From: CAZEBW01 sp964510205
GTDB lineage: Bacteria; Chloroflexota; Anaerolineae; VGOG01
Direction: 5' to 3'
NCBI GenBank assembly: GCA_964510205.1
Contig: CAZEBW010000015.1
Location: forward strand, 1-59,471
DNA: 59,471 bases
Part shown: in pieces, positions 57,491 through 59,471 of the stretch
How the letters are laid out: the number at the start of each line of letters is the position of its first letter
How positions within the stretch are numbered: the first letter of the stretch is position 1
Program-made: the position numbers and the translations under genes
Notes under the pieces: generated by a model
Databases searched by the model: none
Told to the model about the DNA's origin: nothing
Seen by the model: the letters and a program-made list of their open reading frames with translations, nothing else

Positions 57491-59398
57491 CTACTCCAGC
57501 TCCAATTCGCGCAGCTTCTGCGGCGTGGGCCGGCCGTCGGCGTCCCAGCCCATCGCGGCATAGAAATCGCGCACCAGGAGCTGAATGGGCACCGTCTTGC
57601 CCCGGGCTGGCCCGTCGGGAAGCGGCTGTTCGGTGAAACGGTCGGGCAGGTCGTCGTCGGCCCGCGTGGCGCCGTGCCGCAGGTTGAACAGCCGCTCGGC
57701 GTTCAGGATGCGCTCGCCGATGGCCAGCAAATCAGCGGCGGTGAGCGGCCAGCCCGTGAGGGCCGAGGCCAGCTCTGCCTCGTTCTCCAAGCTGAAGTCC
57801 CCCACCACCGACAGGATCGGCACCTTGCACAGCCCCAGCGAGTCTAGGATGGCCGAGACGATCATGGAGCGCTTGACCAGTGCGCCTTTGCCTTCGCTGG
57901 AGAGACGATCCACCGCCCCCTCGCTGCCGAAGACCTCCCTCCCCCGTGCTGCATCCCAACGATACTCGGGGATGGCGTAGACGCTGGTGAAATCAGCGCC
58001 TCGCGTGGAGACGGCGTAGCCCAGCGCGGTGCCCAGCGCCCCACGAGGATCGTAGGCGGTCAGCTCCAGCCCCTTGCTGTGGAAGGCGTATTGCTCCGCC
58101 CCGCGGCCGATGATCTGCGCCGCCCGCCGCACACCCTCGGCCAGCACATCGCCCAGCCCCTCCCGCCGAGCGATCTGGCGCATCAGCGTCTCCATAGCCT
58201 CAGCGTTGCCCCAGGTGAGGGCCACCCCGCCGCTGTCCTCCTCGGTCAGGACGCCCCGCTCGTACAATTCCATGGCAAAAGCCAGGACGCCGCCGGTGGA
58301 GATGACGTCAATGCCCAACTGGCCAGCCAGGTTGTAGAGGTACAGCAGCGCTTCCACGTCGTCCAGGCCGCATTTAGAGCCCAAGTTGATGATGGGCTCG
58401 ATGTCGGGCCGATCGCCTTCGGCAGCGAAGCGACCAGCGGAAACTTTCACATCGGCCTTGCAGTGCACCGGGCAGCGGTAGCAACTGCGCGACCGAGTGA
58501 CGTACTTGCTCATCTGGCGGCCGTCAATTTGCTCGGCTCCCTCGAACTGGGTCTGGCGATAGTTGCGCGTGGAGAGCAGCCCCTCCTCGCGGGCCCAGGT
58601 CACATACGCGCTGTTGCTGTAGCGGGCGTAGGTGTCGTAGCGGGGGGCGCTGCGTATCTGCTCAACGTACCGCTTCACCAAGGCGCTGATCGTTTCGTCC
58701 TTCAGACTTCGGAAGTCTTTGGAGACTTCCGAAGTCTTGCGTACGGCGATGGCCTTGAGGTTCTTGGAGCCCATCACTGCGCCCATGCCCGTGCGGCCGG
58801 CGGCGTGACCTCGGCCGGTCATGATGCAGGCGTAGCGCACGCCGTTCTCCCCGCCCGGCCCGATGGCCATCACACGGATTTTCGATACTTCGGCTGGGCT
58901 CAGTACAGGTTTTCGATTCCCGATTTCCGATTGTTCGCCCAGCTCCTCCTGCAGACGGCTCTGGGTGGTCCAGGCATCCTGGCCCCACAGATGGCCGGCG
59001 TCCCTGATCTCCGCCTGGCCATCGTGGAGCCAGAGCGCCGCTGGCCTGTCGGCGCGGCCGCGGATGAGCACGCTTTGGAAGCCGGCTGCCCTCAGCGCGG
59101 CCCCGAAGTGGCCGCCCACGTTGGAGCTGCCCAGCAGGCCCGTCAGCGGCGAGCGGGCGCCGACGTGCAGCCGCGACGAGGCCGGGGCCTGGGTGCCGGT
59201 CAGCAGCCCGCAGCTGAGGATCAGGACGTTCTCTGGACTCAGAGGGTCAGTCCCCGGCCCAACGCGCCGCAAGAGCTGCCAGGCATTCACGCCCCGTCCG
59301 CCCAGTAAGCTGCGGGCCACCTCCTCGGGGAAGTCGGCCACCTCCACTTCGCGGCTGGTCAGGTCAACTATCAGCGATCTACCCAGGAAATCGGACAT
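57491..59398 (-). CDS. Aldehyde:ferredoxin oxidoreductase (tungsten/molybdopterin)
   Basis: The protein is 635 residues from the ATG at 59398 (GGAGAGG upstream). Family features are LVDLTSREVEVADFPEEVAR, LLGGRGVNAWQLLRRV, SSRLHVGARSPLTGLLGSSN, GRTGMGAVMGSKNLKAIAV and the Fe-S cluster ligands SCYRCPVHCKAD (C-x2-C-x3-C) with a later Cys in SLGLCKVPIL. It oxidises aldehydes to acids with ferredoxin, using a tungsto- or molybdo-pterin. In this island it could handle an aldehyde made by the iron alcohol dehydrogenase. Two repeat arrays are translated in frame: EQSEIGNRKPVLSPAEVSKI (58875-58938) and KTSEVSKDFRSLKD (58704-58737). Confidence 0.9.
   Translation of the reverse strand: MSDFLGRSLIVDLTSREVEVADFPEEVARSLLGGRGVNAWQLLRRVGPGTDPLSPENVLILSCGLLTGTQAPASSRLHVGARSPLTGLLGSSNVGGHFGAALRAAGFQSVLIRGRADRPAALWLHDGQAEIRDAGHLWGQDAWTTQSRLQEELGEQSEIGNRKPVLSPAEVSKIRVMAIGPGGENGVRYACIMTGRGHAAGRTGMGAVMGSKNLKAIAVRKTSEVSKDFRSLKDETISALVKRYVEQIRSAPRYDTYARYSNSAYVTWAREEGLLSTRNYRQTQFEGAEQIDGRQMSKYVTRSRSCYRCPVHCKADVKVSAGRFAAEGDRPDIEPIINLGSKCGLDDVEALLYLYNLAGQLGIDVISTGGVLAFAMELYERGVLTEEDSGGVALTWGNAEAMETLMRQIARREGLGDVLAEGVRRAAQIIGRGAEQYAFHSKGLELTAYDPRGALGTALGYAVSTRGADFTSVYAIPEYRWDAARGREVFGSEGAVDRLSSEGKGALVKRSMIVSAILDSLGLCKVPILSVVGDFSLENEAELASALTGWPLTAADLLAIGERILNAERLFNLRHGATRADDDLPDRFTEQPLPDGPARGKTVPIQLLVRDFYAAMGWDADGRPTPQKLRELELE
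58704..58737. repeat. AGACTTCGGAAGTCT palindrome in frame
   Basis: AGACTTCGGAAGTCT and AGACTTCCGAAGTCT, 4 bp apart, form a hairpin inside the oxidoreductase gene, adding TSEVSKDFRSL after the conserved NLKAIAVRK. Confidence 0.8.
58875..58938. repeat. CGATTTTCGATT word array in frame
   Basis: ATTTTCGATACTTCGGCTGG, then GGTTTTCGATTCCCGATTTC and CGATTG, are read as QSEIGNRKPVLSPAEVSKI in the oxidoreductase, between a conserved helix and VMAIGPGGENGVRYA. Confidence 0.7.
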
Positions 59399-59471
59399 GG
59401 CGCCCTCTCCACTAGCAGACCCTAAACCTAGATTTCGCACTTTAAGAACCGAATAGAGAGCTGAATTGGCG

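Noticed and set aside
1..59471. tRNA, rRNA, CRISPR arrays, riboswitches
   Set aside because: No tRNA-like cloverleaf, rRNA segment, regularly spaced direct repeats or recognisable cobalamin riboswitch core was found by eye. The cobalamin riboswitch was looked for upstream of the corrinoid genes.

Overview
The window looks like a contig from a high-GC Chloroflexota bacterium, probably Anaerolineae-like. The evidence is the set of secreted proteins with Pro-Thr linkers and a YLPLILK-type tail, the DUF2723 and PTPS-related membrane proteins with long beta-domain tails, and the mix of corrinoid methyltransferases. I infer this from protein style only. Every supported gene lies on the minus strand, so operons read from high to low coordinates.

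Region 1 (1-18120) is an envelope and secretome block. It holds two DUF2723 (protein O-mannosyltransferase-like) proteins, a PTPS-related/YfhO-like membrane protein, a GT4 glycosyltransferase, an NAD-dependent sugar epimerase and three exported proteins. Two of the exported proteins have matching promoters: four units at an exact 11-bp pitch placed 15 bp from the -10, resembling a PhoB/PhoP box array.

Region 2 (18329-31438) is a sugar/nucleoside uptake and phosphorylation block. It has a LysM-bearing sugar ABC binding protein, two permeases, a GmhA-like SIS isomerase, a ROK kinase, an adenosine deaminase, an ATP-cone/uridine-kinase-like fusion, an APH-like kinase, a HAD phosphatase, a deoxyhypusine-synthase-like protein and a PfkB (RfaE1-like) kinase. 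A formylglycine-generating-enzyme-like lipoprotein precedes it, behind a consensus sigma70 promoter.

Region 3 (32153-59398) is a one-carbon, corrinoid-dependent methyl-transfer island. It encodes five MttB-superfamily methyltransferases without an in-frame amber codon, two B12-binding corrinoid proteins, a methyltetrahydrofolate:corrinoid methyltransferase, a homocysteine S-methyltransferase, a MetH-activation-domain-like protein with a Cys cluster coupled to a HyuA-like ASKHA ATPase, an APC permease, an iron alcohol dehydrogenase, an aldehyde:ferredoxin oxidoreductase and a GntR/FCD regulator. Together these suggest import and demethylation of quaternary or N-methylated amines, with methyl groups going to tetrahydrofolate or homocysteine.

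A second layer runs through the whole window: a dense set of short palindromic elements from at least a dozen unrelated sequence families. They include two 101-bp MITE-like elements with 12-bp inverted ends and 9-bp target duplications, and a 221-bp element that truncates an EamA transporter copy. There are also degenerate word arrays and hairpins, several of which sit in frame inside genes or supply their C-termini. No tRNA, rRNA, CRISPR array or transposase gene was seen.
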